A stretch of 64,000 nucleotides of DNA. Source: Oegoconia quadripuncta. Taxonomy: Eukaryota > Arthropoda > Insecta > Lepidoptera > Autostichidae. The stretch is taken from the NCBI GenBank assembly GCA_949316235.1, contig OX438758.1, forward strand, positions 11,069,731-11,133,730, given 5' to 3'. Below the pieces are notes generated by a model, which ran no database searches, was not told where the DNA came from, and saw only the letters and a program-made list of their open reading frames with translations. The stretch's first letter is position 1; the number at the start of each line of letters is the position of its first letter. This document shows, piece after piece, positions 63,546-64,000 of this stretch. The position numbers and the translations under genes were made by a program.

Positions 63546-64000
63546 ATGGGAGAAGCTTATTAAATACATGACTAACATTTTATACTACCTTTCATATTTC
63601 AACAAAATTCACAACTCGGCTTAAAATGCGGCCGCGCTTCCATTGCCTATGACCGGCTTTATATCAACAGCCAATCCCCGCTGATATTCCCTGTATTTCT
63701 GACAGAGCTGGTTTTACGACGCCTTAATTTTACCCCTGTCGACGAATTGAATAATATTTGCGTGAAATTTGACGCAGTACAAGAATTAATTTACTAAAGG
63801 TACAAATGCGGACGACGTTACGGGAACATTGGCTGGGTTAAGACGCTGAATTTATTGTAACAACAGAGTTCCCTAAATTTATAATAACTATATTTTATAT
63901 AATATGAATGAGCCTACCGTGTATACTTCGTAGTACCTACCACAAAATTACTGAATATTAAAATTTTTGTCTACTTCACCTCAGCTGTTTGCGAGTTAAA
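63546..64000. other. No supported feature
   Basis: Unique DNA to the window edge, with a slightly GC-richer patch at 63620-63740. Confidence 0.4.

Overview
The window is AT-rich, transposon-dense nuclear DNA from an insect, almost certainly a moth or butterfly (Lepidoptera). The basis is the mix of repeat families: Lep1-like non-autonomous Helitrons ending in a CGCGGACGAAGTCGCG-type hairpin plus CTAG, several tRNA-headed SINE families, a 5S-like SINE, LINE 3' ends encoding a QQWTSC-type C-terminus, an RTE-type LINE, and three kinds of DNA transposon. I find no host exon, rRNA gene, genuine tRNA gene, CRISPR array or operon. The region is probably intergenic or deep intronic.

Four long coding regions are convincing and all belong to mobile elements. 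(1) A PIF/Harbinger element at the left edge (1-1757) has an intact HARBI1-like transposase (407-1456, minus) facing the C-terminal end of its partner Myb/SANT-like gene (3-272, plus). (2) An apparently full-length RTE-clade LINE (about 20.3-23.9 kb) has one 1053-aa endonuclease/reverse transcriptase ORF. (3) An intact mariner (25683-27005; transposase 25879-26952, DD34D) is nested in an older repeat. (4) A complete 1957-bp Tc1/mariner-superfamily element (46878-48834) has about 250-bp terminal inverted repeats, TA target duplications and a 353-aa transposase with DD40D spacing by my count. Truncated LINE coding remnants lie at 18.4-19.2 kb (minus) and 59.8-60.7 kb (plus).

Layout: 0-1.8 kb Harbinger; 2-18 kb sparse, with Helitron, SINE and MITE fragments; 18.4-24.3 kb LINE/Helitron/SINE cluster including the RTE; 24.9-28.4 kb a MITE family and the nested mariner; 28.4-33 kb mostly unique but with two striking double hairpins; 33.9-36.1 kb SINEs and a degenerate tandem array; 36-39 kb mostly unique; 39-42.6 kb Helitrons and LINE tails; 42.6-45 kb unique; 45-49 kb SINE and the DD40D transposon; 49.9 kb a CpG-rich block with a perfect RFX X-box; 50-62 kb dense nested SINEs and LINE ends; the right end is mostly unique.

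The elements do not form a pathway. The three autonomous DNA transposons and the RTE could supply enzymes for the many non-autonomous copies, but only in a general sense. The most unusual signals are structural: two sites with pairs of adjacent perfect hairpins, fold-back duplications of the same SINE segment in two copies, repeated duplication of the 5' end of Lep1-like Helitrons, and long inverted repeats carrying a perfect Pol III B-box match.
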